From Pseudidiomarina indica (lineage in GTDB: Bacteria; Pseudomonadota; Gammaproteobacteria; Enterobacterales; Alteromonadaceae), in the NCBI RefSeq assembly GCF_900104245.1, contig NZ_FMXN01000014.1, positions 1 through 47,968 on the forward strand: a DNA stretch of 47,968 nucleotides, given 5' to 3'. This document shows, one piece after another, positions 26,366 through 38,064 of the stretch. Made by a program: the position numbers and the translations under genes. The first letter of the stretch is position 1, and the number at the start of each line of letters is the position of its first letter. The notes below the pieces were generated by a model. That model did no database searches and was not told the origin of the DNA. It saw only the letters and a program-made list of their open reading frames with translations.

Positions 26366-28441
26366 TTAGTTCTTTCGGTAAAGTTTAAACCACGCCAATG
26401 TGTGTTCAATTTTTGCAATCATGTTTGATGGCCGCGCCGTCACCCCATGCGCTGCATCAGGAACGCGAACCATGGCCGTATCAATTTTGCGCAATTGCAA
26501 TGCTTGGTAGAACTGTTCGATTTCAGACATTGGAACTCGACGATCATTCTCACCACTGAATAACAGCACCGGCGTATTCACCTGACCAACTTTGGATAGC
26601 GGTGAACGTTGCCAATAATGCTCATAGTCTTCCCACGGCATGGCTGGGAACTGGTTTTTAATCTGTCCCATATAGCTATCCGCCGTTAACGTTTTACTAA
26701 TCCAGTTAATCACCGGGTTCGTCGCTGCTGCCGCATTGAAACGATCAGTAAGCCCAACTGCATAAGTGGTCGCGATACCGCCAGCTGAACCACCGGCAAT
26801 AAAGAGGTTGTTGGTATCAACAATGCCTTTTTCGATTAACGCATCCACACCCGACATATGGTCTGCGTGGTCACGCTCGGACGCATAAAACCCATCCAGT
26901 TTTAATGCATGCTCAGCACCATACGAGGTACTGCCACGGTAGTTGTTGTAGAACACAATATAACCTTCCGCGGCATAACGCTGATGCTCGGCTGCAAACA
27001 TCGGCCCATACGCCAAATGCGGTCCGCCGTGGATTTCTAGCAATAATGGATACTTTTTATTGGCATCATAATTAGGCGGAGTAATATACCAGCCGTGAAT
27101 TTCGGTACCGTCATAGCTCGACTGATAGGTGAATTCATGAACTTTGCCTAATTCACGATAACCAAGAACATCCTCGTTCAAAGCAGTTAAATTCGTGACT
27201 TTCGGCGTACCACGACGTGGAATATCAAACACTGCAACATCCGCCGGACGGTAACTGCTGGCACGCGTGTAGGCCACTTTGTTAGCTTGCGGTGCAATGG
27301 AGTACATGCCACTTAAATAAGGACGGCTAACAGAAGTACCCCCAACATCGGACACCCACTCAACAAGTGTGCCATTGAGGCGAACTTCAGCCAATTTGTA
27401 AAGACCACGATCAGCAAACTGCACGGCAAGACGGTCGTTGCTCAGCCATAACGGTGATTCTAAGGAGCGATCAAAATCACTGAGGAGTTCTTGCTGTTGC
27501 TGAGACGCTAACTGCATGACGCGCAATTTAGTATTATGATAAGGGATGGTGTCGTTACCGCGGTGTAAAAACGCCAACTGCTTGCCATTTGGTGAAGTGA
27601 CTGGCGAGAACTCTCGCCCTGGCAGATTGGTTAGCTGCGTTAATGTGCTGTCGGCCACCGCGACTTTCCAGATATCCGATTCATTAACATCGTATTCCCA
27701 ATCTTCATTGCGGTTCGCACTGAAGGCAATGGCTTTTCCTTCATCAACCCACGCCAACGGACCACTGTGGCTATAAGGGCCTGAAGTAAGCTGACGGGCC
27801 GTTCCCCCATCACTTGGTACCACAAAAATTTGGCTATAGGTATCCGGTAAAATGCCGGCCCCATCCCGTTGATAATAGGTTCTTTCAACCACTACCGGTG
27901 GTTTAGCCCACGAGGCTCCTTTCGGTGCTTGTGGCTTTTTGATGGCTTTGGCGAATGCTGTTTTCTCAGCAGGAACGGGCATTAAAAACGCCAGCTGTTG
28001 ATCATTCGGTGACCAAGAAAACTGACTGGGTGTCGCTTGCACCTCGGTGATTGCACTCGAGGTTTTCGTAGTGACGTGGTACACATGAATTTGACTGCGG
28101 CCGTCACGATTTGAGCTAAATGCTAATCGGGTGCCGTCATGGGACCACTTCGGGTTACCATAACTGTGAGCATCATCAAATAAAGGAGTATGAGCGCCAG
28201 TTTTTGTATCCACCAGCCACAAGCTACGCTTGGTATTATCCTTCATAATATCGAATCCATGACGGACATAAACGACGTAGCGCCCATCTGGTGAAATTTG
28301 CACACCATCAGCCCACTCCAATGCGAAGATATCTTCCGATTGGAGAAGTTGTGTAGATTGCTGCGCTGCGACAGGTGTCGCCCCCATGAAAGCCGAGATC
28401 GCAGACAGGCCAAGTAAAACAGGTACAAATAGTTTTCGCAT
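26366..28441 (-). CDS. Secreted S9 family peptidase (acylaminoacyl/dipeptidyl type)
   Basis: Serine peptidase of 691 residues with a Sec signal (about 1-26, ending PVAAQ). An N-terminal beta-propeller of WD40-like repeats is indicated by phrases such as ISPDGRYVVYVRHG, WSHDGTRLAFSSNRDGRSQIHVY and WSPNDQQLAFL. The C-terminal alpha/beta hydrolase holds the nucleophile in GGSAGG (about S551), Asp in ENDRRVP (about 632) and His in DAAHGV (about 664). Probably periplasmic and scavenges peptides, consistent with a protein-degrading marine bacterium. Exact exo-specificity cannot be read. Confidence 0.9.
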   Translation of the reverse strand: MRKLFVPVLLGLSAISAFMGATPVAAQQSTQLLQSEDIFALEWADGVQISPDGRYVVYVRHGFDIMKDNTKRSLWLVDTKTGAHTPLFDDAHSYGNPKWSHDGTRLAFSSNRDGRSQIHVYHVTTKTSSAITEVQATPSQFSWSPNDQQLAFLMPVPAEKTAFAKAIKKPQAPKGASWAKPPVVVERTYYQRDGAGILPDTYSQIFVVPSDGGTARQLTSGPYSHSGPLAWVDEGKAIAFSANRNEDWEYDVNESDIWKVAVADSTLTQLTNLPGREFSPVTSPNGKQLAFLHRGNDTIPYHNTKLRVMQLASQQQQELLSDFDRSLESPLWLSNDRLAVQFADRGLYKLAEVRLNGTLVEWVSDVGGTSVSRPYLSGMYSIAPQANKVAYTRASSYRPADVAVFDIPRRGTPKVTNLTALNEDVLGYRELGKVHEFTYQSSYDGTEIHGWYITPPNYDANKKYPLLLEIHGGPHLAYGPMFAAEHQRYAAEGYIVFYNNYRGSTSYGAEHALKLDGFYASERDHADHMSGVDALIEKGIVDTNNLFIAGGSAGGIATTYAVGLTDRFNAAAATNPVINWISKTLTADSYMGQIKNQFPAMPWEDYEHYWQRSPLSKVGQVNTPVLLFSGENDRRVPMSEIEQFYQALQLRKIDTAMVRVPDAAHGVTARPSNMIAKIEHTLAWFKLYRKN

Positions 28442-28598
28442 AATGAACCCTTGTTGTGTTGCACGAAATACAGTGTACGAAAAAACGAATTAGGACAGAC
28501 TAATCCATTTTACTTGGTTGGCGTGAACGAATCCGATTAGCACGATAGTTCATGCGACAAACAACAGAATTACAACGAGTACCAACAAAACGTACGAG

Positions 28599-28844
28599 GT
28601 GAGCATAATACAAAGCCATCAACGTCTGATTAAAGCGCGTGCAGGCCAGTATTTCAGTGATCATGAGAAATTTGGCACAATTAACCCTAATACTCGTACG
28701 GATTTTGTTTTATTGTATACCATTCCCCTGTATGACGCTGAAGCAGTGCGCCACAACGCAGGGGTTATGGTAGCGGGGCGTTGGTTCGATCGCGATACCA
28801 TCCATGCGCAATTGCAGAAATCGTATCGGTCTATAACCCCATAA
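28599..28844 (+). CDS. Unknown 81-residue protein upstream of the bd oxidase genes
   Basis: Starts with GTG after TACGAG, a weak ribosome-binding site. The product is soluble and basic (HQRLIKARAGQYFSDHEKFG… DAEAVRHNAGVMVAGRWFDRDTIHAQLQKSY). The middle MVAGRWFDRDTIHAQL is protein-like and suggests a small regulatory or accessory protein. It reads into the cioA-type gene with a 40-nt gap, so it may share its transcript. No family recognised. Confidence 0.5.
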   Translation: MSIIQSHQRLIKARAGQYFSDHEKFGTINPNTRTDFVLLYTIPLYDAEAVRHNAGVMVAGRWFDRDTIHAQLQKSYRSITP

Positions 28845-28884
28845 ACCAAACGACAGAGTAACTTTGTCCGTAAGGAGGTCGATA

Positions 28885-30279
28885 ATGCTTGACGGTTTAT
28901 TCGCGCAAGCAGATGCCGTGTTCTTAGCACGCTTCCAGTTTGCTTTTACGATAGCATTCCACATTGTTTTTCCTGCATTTACTATCGGGTTAGCTAGTTA
29001 TCTAGCTGTTCTTGAAGGTCTATTTCTTAAAACACGTAACCCCGTTTACCAAAAGCTATACCGTTATTGGGTAAAGATTTTTGCTGTCGCTTTTGGTATG
29101 GGCGTGGTTTCTGGAATTGTACTTAGTTATCAATTTGGAACGAACTGGGCCGTATTTTCAGACAAAGCAGGACCTGTCATTGGCCCGCTCATGGGGTATG
29201 AAGTACTTACCGCATTTTTCCTTGAAGCTGGTTTCCTTGGCATCATGCTGTTTGGGATGAACAAGGTGGGTGAGCGCTTACATTTTTTCGCGACCTTAAT
29301 GGTTGCCTTCGGTACCGTGCTCAGTGCATTTTGGATCCTAGCGGCTAATAGCTGGATGCAAACACCGGCAGGATTCGCTCTCAACGAGCAAGGCCAATAT
29401 ATCGTCACCAGTTGGGTTGAGGCTATCTTTACACCGTCATTTCCCTACCGTTTTGTTCACATGCTACTTGCGGCTTATCTCACCACTGCGTTTGTTGTGG
29501 GCGCCGTTGGTGCATGGCACCTGCTCAAAGAAAAACGCTCGGAAGTAGCACAAAAAATGTTCTCCATGGCTATGTGGATGGCATTGATTGTGGCCCCCCT
29601 ACAAGTATTTGTGGGTGACTTACATGGATTGAACACGCAGGAATATCAACCAGCTAAAGTAGCCGTAATGGAAGGCCATTTCACCAGTGAAACACAAGCG
29701 CCATTGTATTTGTTTGGCTGGCCCAATGAAGAAACTCAAAAAGTTGATTACGCGATAAAGGTACCAGGTTTAGCCAGCCTTATCCTAAAACACGATATAG
29801 ATGCTGAAGTTACTGGTCTCGATGCCTTCCCACGCGATGAATGGCCTCCCGTTCCCATCGTATTTTGGTCATTCCGCATTATGGTTGCATTAGGCGTGCT
29901 GATGGTCGTACTGGGTATTTGGTCTGCTTGCTTACGTTGGTGTGGGCGCTTGTATGAGTCACGCGCCTTGTTGCGCGCTGCGGTCTGGATGGGACCATCT
30001 GGCTTCATCGCCGTGCTTGCAGGTTGGATTGTCACAGAGGTTGGCCGCCAACCATGGGTTGTGTATGGATTACTCCGAACCCAAGATGCAGTTTCACCCA
30101 TTGATGCAGTTGGTGTCGCCGGCAGTCTTATTGCATTCATTGTGGTGTATTTCATCGTATTCGGAGCTGGTGCTGTATATATGATTAGAAAAATGGCCAG
30201 CAACCCAGAACACACACATATCCCTGAATACGCACGCGTTCCTATGGCCGCTGAGCGACTTTATCACGAGGAGGGTTAA
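28885..30279 (+). CDS. cioA: Cytochrome bd ubiquinol oxidase subunit I, CIO type
   Basis: Haem-bearing subunit that oxidises ubiquinol and reduces O2 to water. 464 residues from the ATG at 28885, which has the near-perfect site AAGGAGGT 5 nt upstream. Haem ligands are recognisable: H26 in IAFHIVFPAFT and the His in YRFVHMLL (about 187). GRQPWVVYGLLRT near the C-terminus is typical. The Q-loop after GDLHGLNTQEYQPAKVAVMEGHF is short, as in Pseudomonas CioA and unlike E. coli CydA (522 residues). The cyanide-insensitive subtype is inferred from that length. Confidence 0.92.
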   Translation: MLDGLFAQADAVFLARFQFAFTIAFHIVFPAFTIGLASYLAVLEGLFLKTRNPVYQKLYRYWVKIFAVAFGMGVVSGIVLSYQFGTNWAVFSDKAGPVIGPLMGYEVLTAFFLEAGFLGIMLFGMNKVGERLHFFATLMVAFGTVLSAFWILAANSWMQTPAGFALNEQGQYIVTSWVEAIFTPSFPYRFVHMLLAAYLTTAFVVGAVGAWHLLKEKRSEVAQKMFSMAMWMALIVAPLQVFVGDLHGLNTQEYQPAKVAVMEGHFTSETQAPLYLFGWPNEETQKVDYAIKVPGLASLILKHDIDAEVTGLDAFPRDEWPPVPIVFWSFRIMVALGVLMVVLGIWSACLRWCGRLYESRALLRAAVWMGPSGFIAVLAGWIVTEVGRQPWVVYGLLRTQDAVSPIDAVGVAGSLIAFIVVYFIVFGAGAVYMIRKMASNPEHTHIPEYARVPMAAERLYHEEG

Positions 30280-30282
30280 GTG

Positions 30283-31284
30283 ATGGATTATGCATTAATT
30301 TGGGCGGTGCTGATCTCAATTGCGGTATTCGCTTATGTTGCATTGGATGGTTTTGACTTGGGAGTTGGTATTCTGTTTCCTTGGTTCCGAGAAGAAAAAT
30401 TCCGCGACCGCATGGTCAACAGTGTTGCCCCCGTCTGGGATGGTAATGAAACTTGGCTCGTACTTGGCGGTGGCGGATTACTCGCCGTGTTTCCCTTGGC
30501 CTATTCTGTCCTGATGCCCGCCCTCTACATGCCGGTAATAGCCATGCTTTTAGGGCTCATTTTCCGCGGTGTTGCGTTTGAGTTTCGGTTTAAAAGCCGC
30601 GCCAACAAACACTGGTGGGATATCGCCTTTATGGCTGGCTCAATGGTCGCAACTTTTTGCCAGGGCATAATGCTGGGCGCCATGTTGCAGGGTATCGCCG
30701 TGACCGACCGCGCCTATTCCGGAGGCTGGTTTGATTGGCTCAGCCCATTCACCATCTTTTCAGGATTAGCTGTCTGTGTTGGCTATGCCCTCCTTGGTGC
30801 CACTTGGTTGATTATGAAAACCGATGGACAGTTACAAGGTCGGGCTTATCGTATCGCAATAAACACGGCAGTCTTACTGATTATCGCTATTGCTGGTGTC
30901 AGCATGTTCCTTGTTTCTCACTTTGAAAACGTTGCCGACCGCTGGTTAAACTGGCCAACTTCAGCGGCACTATGGCTGATTCCATTTTTACTTGCAGGCA
31001 TTGGTAGTGGTTTACTGAATGCTTTGGTGAAAAAACGTGAAGGACAACCTTATTGGTGGGCATTAGGGGTGTTCTTTATTGCGTACTTGGGCTTCTCAAT
31101 TAGCATCTTCCCCTATCTGGTTCCATTTGAAATTACCCTGTGGGAAGCTGCAGGCCCCGATAATAGCCTCGCGTTCTTGTTAGCTGGCGCAGTAGTACTA
31201 TTGCCAATAATCTTCTTCTACACTGGTTACGCTTATTGGGTGTTCCGTGGCAAAGTGCAAGAAGGTGATGGGTATCATGACTAA
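30283..31284 (+). CDS. cioB: Cytochrome bd ubiquinol oxidase subunit II
   Basis: Membrane partner of subunit I, 333 residues from the ATG at 30283 (a GTG lies 3 nt earlier). GAGGAGG ends 6 nt before the GTG, within the cioA tail. Family blocks: YVALDGFDLGVGILFPWF, NSVAPVWDGNETWLVLGGGGLLAVFP, LIFRGVAFEFRFK and FPYLVPFEITLWEAAGPDNSLAF. About eight membrane segments. The 3' end overlaps the DUF2474-type small gene by 8 nt, giving a three-gene operon. Confidence 0.93.
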   Translation: MDYALIWAVLISIAVFAYVALDGFDLGVGILFPWFREEKFRDRMVNSVAPVWDGNETWLVLGGGGLLAVFPLAYSVLMPALYMPVIAMLLGLIFRGVAFEFRFKSRANKHWWDIAFMAGSMVATFCQGIMLGAMLQGIAVTDRAYSGGWFDWLSPFTIFSGLAVCVGYALLGATWLIMKTDGQLQGRAYRIAINTAVLLIIAIAGVSMFLVSHFENVADRWLNWPTSAALWLIPFLLAGIGSGLLNALVKKREGQPYWWALGVFFIAYLGFSISIFPYLVPFEITLWEAAGPDNSLAFLLAGAVVLLPIIFFYTGYAYWVFRGKVQEGDGYHD

Positions 31285-31384
31285 ACCAGTTTGGCAGCGT
31301 TGGCTCTGGTTTATTGGTTTATGGGCCGCTGGGGTGATCACCGTCACCCTAGCGGGCCTTATTATTCGAGCGTTCTTAGTTTAG
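31277..31384 (+). CDS. CydX-like small subunit (DUF2474-type), 35 residues
   Basis: ATG at 31277 within the last codons of cioB, stop TAG at 31382-31384. The product starts MTKPVWQRWLWFIGLWAAGV and continues with one membrane helix ending RAFLV. This size, single helix and Trp-rich start match the DUF2474 proteins found after cioAB in Pseudomonas and relatives, which are treated as counterparts of CydX, the small stabilising subunit. GGTGATGGG before the ATG could serve as ribosome-binding site. Its stop overlaps the convergent aminopeptidase stop (TTAG), so the two transcripts meet with no spacer. Confidence 0.82.
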   Translation: MTKPVWQRWLWFIGLWAAGVITVTLAGLIIRAFLV

Positions 31385-32907
31385 TTAGCTTGTGCTGAGT
31401 ACAGTTTCACCCACTCAGTGAGTAACCGAACACCGTAGCCATTTGCACCTGCAGGATGAATGCCACGAGGTGACTCGCTGAACGCATTACCTGCCATATC
31501 GATATGGATCCATGGCGTGTCTTTCGCAAAGTGCTGTAAGAAAATGGCACCTGCTTGGGCACCCGGAGAACCGGTATTCTTAATGTCAGCCAAATTGCTG
31601 CTGATAATGCCTGGGTATGGACCTAATGGTAATTCCCAAACCAATTCTTGGGTTGCTTCACCTGCTTGCTTCATGCTTGCAAGAATATCGTCCTGATCAC
31701 TAAAGACGGCCGCATAAACGTTGCCTAGTGCACCAACTTTAGACCCTGTGAGCGTCGCGATATCAGCAATTGCACGCGGCTTAAATTTGTCACGCGCATA
31801 CCAGATACCATCCGCAAGAATTAAGCGACCTTCAGCGTCGGTGTTCGCCACTTCAATGGTGGTGCCATCACCAGCGGTCACCACGTCGCCAGGAAGTAAT
31901 GCAGTTCCAGAAATCAAGTTGTGCGATAAAGGAACCACCGCAACCACGTTCACAGGCGCTTTTTGTGCAGCCAGGGCCATGACTGAACCTAATACTGCCG
32001 CACCACCTGCTTTATCCGTTTGCATTCTGACAATGGATGCAGATGAGGTTTTTAAGTTATAACCACCCGTATCAAAGGTGTTGCCTTTACCAACTAACGC
32101 AATCGGTTGATCTTTGCTGCCTTCCCACTGCGCGGCTAACAAGTAAGCTTTGTGCTCACTGCCTTGGCTCACGCCATAAAGCGCCCCCATGCCTGCTTTA
32201 CGAACTTGGTTTGGCTTCAAAATCGTGACTTTGATTCCGTAGGGCTTCAACGCTTTGGCAGCCATTTCAGCAATAGCTTGTGGGTACCCATCACCGCCAG
32301 GTAGGTTGGTGATGTCACGTGCTAAAAATACCCCTTTAGCAATTGCTACATAGTCAGCATAGTGCTGCTGAACCGCTGCGCTATCAGCAACATGCCACTG
32401 GTAGGTGACCTGCTGACGTGCTTTTGCTTGACTCTTGTAGTTATCAAAGCGGTAGTTTTTCAAATCCATGCCATGGGCGATGGCAGCAACAGCGTTGGCG
32501 TCATTCACTGCAGTCGTAACCAAGGTCACTGCGCGCTCTTGTGGCAACACGCCTACCAAGTTTGCTCCGGCTAACTCAGCTTTAACACGAGTTAACTGAT
32601 CAGCTTCACCTAAGCCCACCACAATAATGCGCTTGGCTGCAACGCCCGCGGGCGCCAACACGTCCACGCGCTCGCCATGCTTGCCAGTAAATTCATTGGC
32701 TTGTAACGCATCATTCAACAATTGCTGTGCTTCAGCCGACCAACCTGCAACCGTCACTGGCTGCCCTTGGTGTGCAAACACAACCAGCACGTCAGCTTGG
32801 GTAGGAGCGGTTTGGCCAAATTGATGATTAATTACAAACTGCGATGCAAATGCCTGCACCGACAGCAATAGCCCTGCAATTAACGCAACAAATCTCACTG
32901 CCTTCAT
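31381..32907 (-). CDS. Secreted M17 leucyl aminopeptidase
   Basis: Zinc or manganese aminopeptidase of the PepA family, 508 residues from the ATG at 32907 (preceded by AGAGGA). Unlike the cytoplasmic PepA it begins with a clear Sec signal (KAVRFVALIAGLLLSVQAFAS), so it should act in the periplasm or outside. Metal-binding motifs: VGKGNTFDTGGYNLK, QTDKAGGAAV and the M17 signature NTDAEGRLIL. A frame opening 20 codons earlier lacks a good site and would hide the signal peptide. It probably works with the S9 peptidase in peptide use. Confidence 0.9.
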   Translation of the reverse strand: MKAVRFVALIAGLLLSVQAFASQFVINHQFGQTAPTQADVLVVFAHQGQPVTVAGWSAEAQQLLNDALQANEFTGKHGERVDVLAPAGVAAKRIIVVGLGEADQLTRVKAELAGANLVGVLPQERAVTLVTTAVNDANAVAAIAHGMDLKNYRFDNYKSQAKARQQVTYQWHVADSAAVQQHYADYVAIAKGVFLARDITNLPGGDGYPQAIAEMAAKALKPYGIKVTILKPNQVRKAGMGALYGVSQGSEHKAYLLAAQWEGSKDQPIALVGKGNTFDTGGYNLKTSSASIVRMQTDKAGGAAVLGSVMALAAQKAPVNVVAVVPLSHNLISGTALLPGDVVTAGDGTTIEVANTDAEGRLILADGIWYARDKFKPRAIADIATLTGSKVGALGNVYAAVFSDQDDILASMKQAGEATQELVWELPLGPYPGIISSNLADIKNTGSPGAQAGAIFLQHFAKDTPWIHIDMAGNAFSESPRGIHPAGANGYGVRLLTEWVKLYSAQAN

Positions 32908-33050
32908 AGTTATTCCTCTACTAGAAAATAAAGTCCGTTCGCCATTGTAACTAAATTTGAGCAGCAATGGCGACGGATTCGGGCAAGTTGCCTATTCCCT
33001 GCGACAAGGTTAGATTGGCAGTGATTTCAAATCCATTCAGGGAAAACATC

Positions 33051-34592
33051 ATGCGTCGATTCGTCTCCATTGCCTTATTTGTCAGTAGCCTGATAACTGC
33101 TACGAATCCAACCGCCTTACACGCGCAACAAGCCGATGACATTCGTGCGACTGCCAACCAAGCGCTAACGGCCTTTAACATTCCCGGCCTTGCCGTTGTG
33201 GCCGTGAAAGATGGCAACATTATCCTCGCCGAAGGCTTTGGCGTGCGCGATATTCAATCCAACGAACCCGTGACTGCCACCACCTTATTTGGGGTGGCGT
33301 CACACACCAAGGCCTTTACTGCTACCGCCTTAGCGTTGCTGGTTGAACAGGGCAAATTGAACTGGGATGACAAAGTCATTCAACACCTGCCCGAATTTCG
33401 ATTAGCCGACCCAGTGCGTACTGCTGACGTCACCATCCGCGATTTACTGAGTCACCGTACAGGTTTAGGGCTGGGCGCTGGGGATTTAATGATCTGGCCG
33501 AATACCGACAAAACGATGGCTGACATTCTGGCTGGTATTCCTCATTTGCCATTAGCCAACGGTCTGCGCGAAAAATATGCTTATAACAACATCATGTATG
33601 TTGTTGCAGGTGAAGTCGTAACCCGAGTGAGCGGCATGCCTTACCATGATTTTGTCCGCCAATTTCTACTCGAGCCCATGGGCATGAACGACACCGTGAT
33701 TGGCTTTTCCAAGGTAGCTCCCACTGCGACCAACCTAGCGATTGGTACCATTGAAAAAGACGCTCAGTTACATCGGTTCCCCCTCGATTACCTCGAAGAT
33801 TTTGCTGCCGCCGGTGCGATGCTTAGTAACGCGAATGATTTTGCTAAGTGGTTGTTGGTGCAAACAAACCAAGGTAAAACCACGGACGGAACGCCGATTT
33901 TTAGTGAAACCTCCCAGCAACAGTTGTGGCACACGGTAACCCCTTTAGTGGTGTCGGAAAGCGCCGCAGCAAATGGCACGCAATTTCGAGCCTACGGATT
34001 AGGGTGGGCCGTCAAAAATGAGTTTGGGGTGAAACAAATCTCTCACAGCGGCGGCATTCTGGGCATGTTATCGCTGACCACAATTATTCCTGAGCACCGC
34101 TTTGCCATTACTGTGATGAGCAATCAACAAGCCTTCGGTGCACTCACCGCCATCACCCAAGAAGCCATTGAGGATTTATTAGAACTACCAAACCGAGATT
34201 GGCTCGCCGAGGAACAAGCCAAATACCAGCAGGCCATGCAAAAAAAGGCTACTTTTGAACTCACCCGCCCTGCGCTCATCCGCGAGCCGTTGCCATTAGC
34301 AAGCTACGCCGGAAGTTATCGCGACAATTGGTATGGCGCGATTGAGATTACCGAGCAGCAAGGTGAACTGCGGATTCATTTTACCCATACTCCGCTGCTC
34401 CAAGGGCGACTCGAACACTATAACGGCGATACCTTTGTGGTGTATTGGGATGAGCCACTGCTAGAGGCTGATGCTTATATTGATTTCACCGTAACACGTG
34501 ATAACCAAGTTACCGAAGCGCGGTTAAAAGCGATTGCTTCGTTTACCGACTTCAGTTTTGATTTCCATCATTTGCGGTTACAACGCCAGTAG
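33051..34592 (+). CDS. Secreted serine hydrolase, class C beta-lactamase fold
   Basis: 513 residues from the ATG at 33051, starting with a Sec signal (RRFVSIALFVSSLITATNPTALHA). The penicilloyl-serine transferase motifs are present: SxxK as S84-HT-K87 in GVASHTKAF, YxN as Y178-N-N180, and HSGG (about 333) in place of KTG. The C-terminal 110 residues (SYAGSYRDNWYGAIEITEQQGELRIHF) form a DUF3471-like lipocalin-style domain. Such proteins are usually esterases or D-amino peptidases rather than resistance enzymes. The natural substrate is unknown. Confidence 0.87.
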   Translation: MRRFVSIALFVSSLITATNPTALHAQQADDIRATANQALTAFNIPGLAVVAVKDGNIILAEGFGVRDIQSNEPVTATTLFGVASHTKAFTATALALLVEQGKLNWDDKVIQHLPEFRLADPVRTADVTIRDLLSHRTGLGLGAGDLMIWPNTDKTMADILAGIPHLPLANGLREKYAYNNIMYVVAGEVVTRVSGMPYHDFVRQFLLEPMGMNDTVIGFSKVAPTATNLAIGTIEKDAQLHRFPLDYLEDFAAAGAMLSNANDFAKWLLVQTNQGKTTDGTPIFSETSQQQLWHTVTPLVVSESAAANGTQFRAYGLGWAVKNEFGVKQISHSGGILGMLSLTTIIPEHRFAITVMSNQQAFGALTAITQEAIEDLLELPNRDWLAEEQAKYQQAMQKKATFELTRPALIREPLPLASYAGSYRDNWYGAIEITEQQGELRIHFTHTPLLQGRLEHYNGDTFVVYWDEPLLEADAYIDFTVTRDNQVTEARLKAIASFTDFSFDFHHLRLQRQ

Positions 34593-34651
34593 TGCGACCG
34601 CTCGCCATTGATGATAAATTAGGTTCATTCGCTCAAAACCTTACAGGTGAA

Positions 34652-35704
34652 ATGATGCACGGAGAATTTAAAGTTCCTGGTGGCAAGCTGGTTGTTGCCG
34701 ACATTGAAGTCACTCATAACAAAATTAGCTCAGCCAGTATTTCTGGTGACTTTTTTCTTGAGCCTGATAGCGCTCTGAATGATATCAATCAGGCGCTGAT
34801 TGGACTCCCAGAAGACGCCAGCCACCAAGCGATTACCCAAGCAGTGCAAGCCGTGTTAACCGATGATGTGATGCTGTTCGGCTTTTCCCCACCAGCAATT
34901 GCAACCGCAGTGCGTCGCGCGCTCGGGAAAGCCAGCAGTTGGTTTGATCATGAATTCACCATTATCCCACCGGTGACGTTACCCGCCGTAGAACATGTTG
35001 CTTTGGACGAAGTGATTGCCCAATCGGTCGCTAGTGGCCGACGTCAGCCCACCTTACGATTCTGGGATTGGGACGACTCAGTGGTCGTGATCGGTTGCTT
35101 CCAGTCGGTTAAAAATGAAGTGGATATGGCGGCGGCTGAACAGCATGGCGTGAGCGTGGTACGGCGTGTCACAGGTGGCGGAGCCATGTTTATGGAGCCC
35201 GGCAACTGCATTACCTATTCTCTGACCGTGCCGACTTCTTTAGTGGACGGCATGAGCATCGAAAAGTCGTATGAGTTTCTAGATACATGGGTATTAGCCG
35301 CGCTTGCGGAGGTTGGAATTAAGGCCCATTACGTTCCCCTTAATGACATTGCTTCGACCCAAGGGAAAATTGGCGGTGCCGCCCAAAAACGCTACGCCAA
35401 TGGCGTTACTGTGCACCATGCGACCATGGCTTACGACATTGATGCAGACCGTATGCTCAAAGTATTACGCACCGGCCGAGAGAAACTTTCTGACAAAGGC
35501 ACCACCAGCGCAAACAAACGCGTTGATCCCATGCGCAGTCAAACCGGACTCTCCCGCGACACCATTATCAATGCCTTTATTGAACATTTCTCAAAACGCT
35601 ACAGCAGCCAGCTTGGGGATTACTTTGAAGACGAACTAACGACCGCTAAACAGCTCGTTGATGAAAAATTCCACACAAACGAATGGCTTTACAAAATCAG
35701 CTAA
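34652..35704 (+). CDS. Lipoate-protein ligase with N-terminal accessory domain
   Basis: BPL/LplA family enzyme that attaches lipoate to E2 and GcvH proteins. Residues 1-90 (HGEFKVPGGKLVVADI…DDVMLFGFSPPAIATAVRRAL) match the accessory domain that sits at the C-terminus of E. coli LplA. The catalytic domain follows (about 105-350) with RRVTGGGAMF (171-180), the lipoate-binding loop, and KIGGAAQKR holding the catalytic lysine. The order is thus reversed relative to E. coli. I prefer the ATG at 34652 (AGGTGA just upstream, and the domain begins there); a GTG at 34592, overlapping the previous stop, would add 20 residues. Confidence 0.86.
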   Translation: MMHGEFKVPGGKLVVADIEVTHNKISSASISGDFFLEPDSALNDINQALIGLPEDASHQAITQAVQAVLTDDVMLFGFSPPAIATAVRRALGKASSWFDHEFTIIPPVTLPAVEHVALDEVIAQSVASGRRQPTLRFWDWDDSVVVIGCFQSVKNEVDMAAAEQHGVSVVRRVTGGGAMFMEPGNCITYSLTVPTSLVDGMSIEKSYEFLDTWVLAALAEVGIKAHYVPLNDIASTQGKIGGAAQKRYANGVTVHHATMAYDIDADRMLKVLRTGREKLSDKGTTSANKRVDPMRSQTGLSRDTIINAFIEHFSKRYSSQLGDYFEDELTTAKQLVDEKFHTNEWLYKIS

Positions 35705-35734
35705 CATTACTGGCCATCCTGCGCAAATTCCATC

Positions 35735-35763
35735 TGGACAGGCGCAGCGATGGTCACTATAAT
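35735..35763 (+). promoter_or_regulatory. Promoter of tRNA-Arg
   Basis: TGGACA (35735-35740), a 17-nt spacer, then a perfect TATAAT (35758-35763), followed by GCCCGC, a GC-rich discriminator typical of stringently controlled stable-RNA promoters. The tRNA starts 32 nt after the -10 box. Confidence 0.8.
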
Positions 35764-35795
35764 GCCCGCTCATTTCCGTTCTACCCATTCAGTAT

Positions 35796-38001
<2,206 letters not shown>

Positions 38002-38064
38002 GGTGATGTCCTTTGCTTAATTTGTTACTTACTTTGTTACTTCATTTGCCGCTTAAGTGCATGT

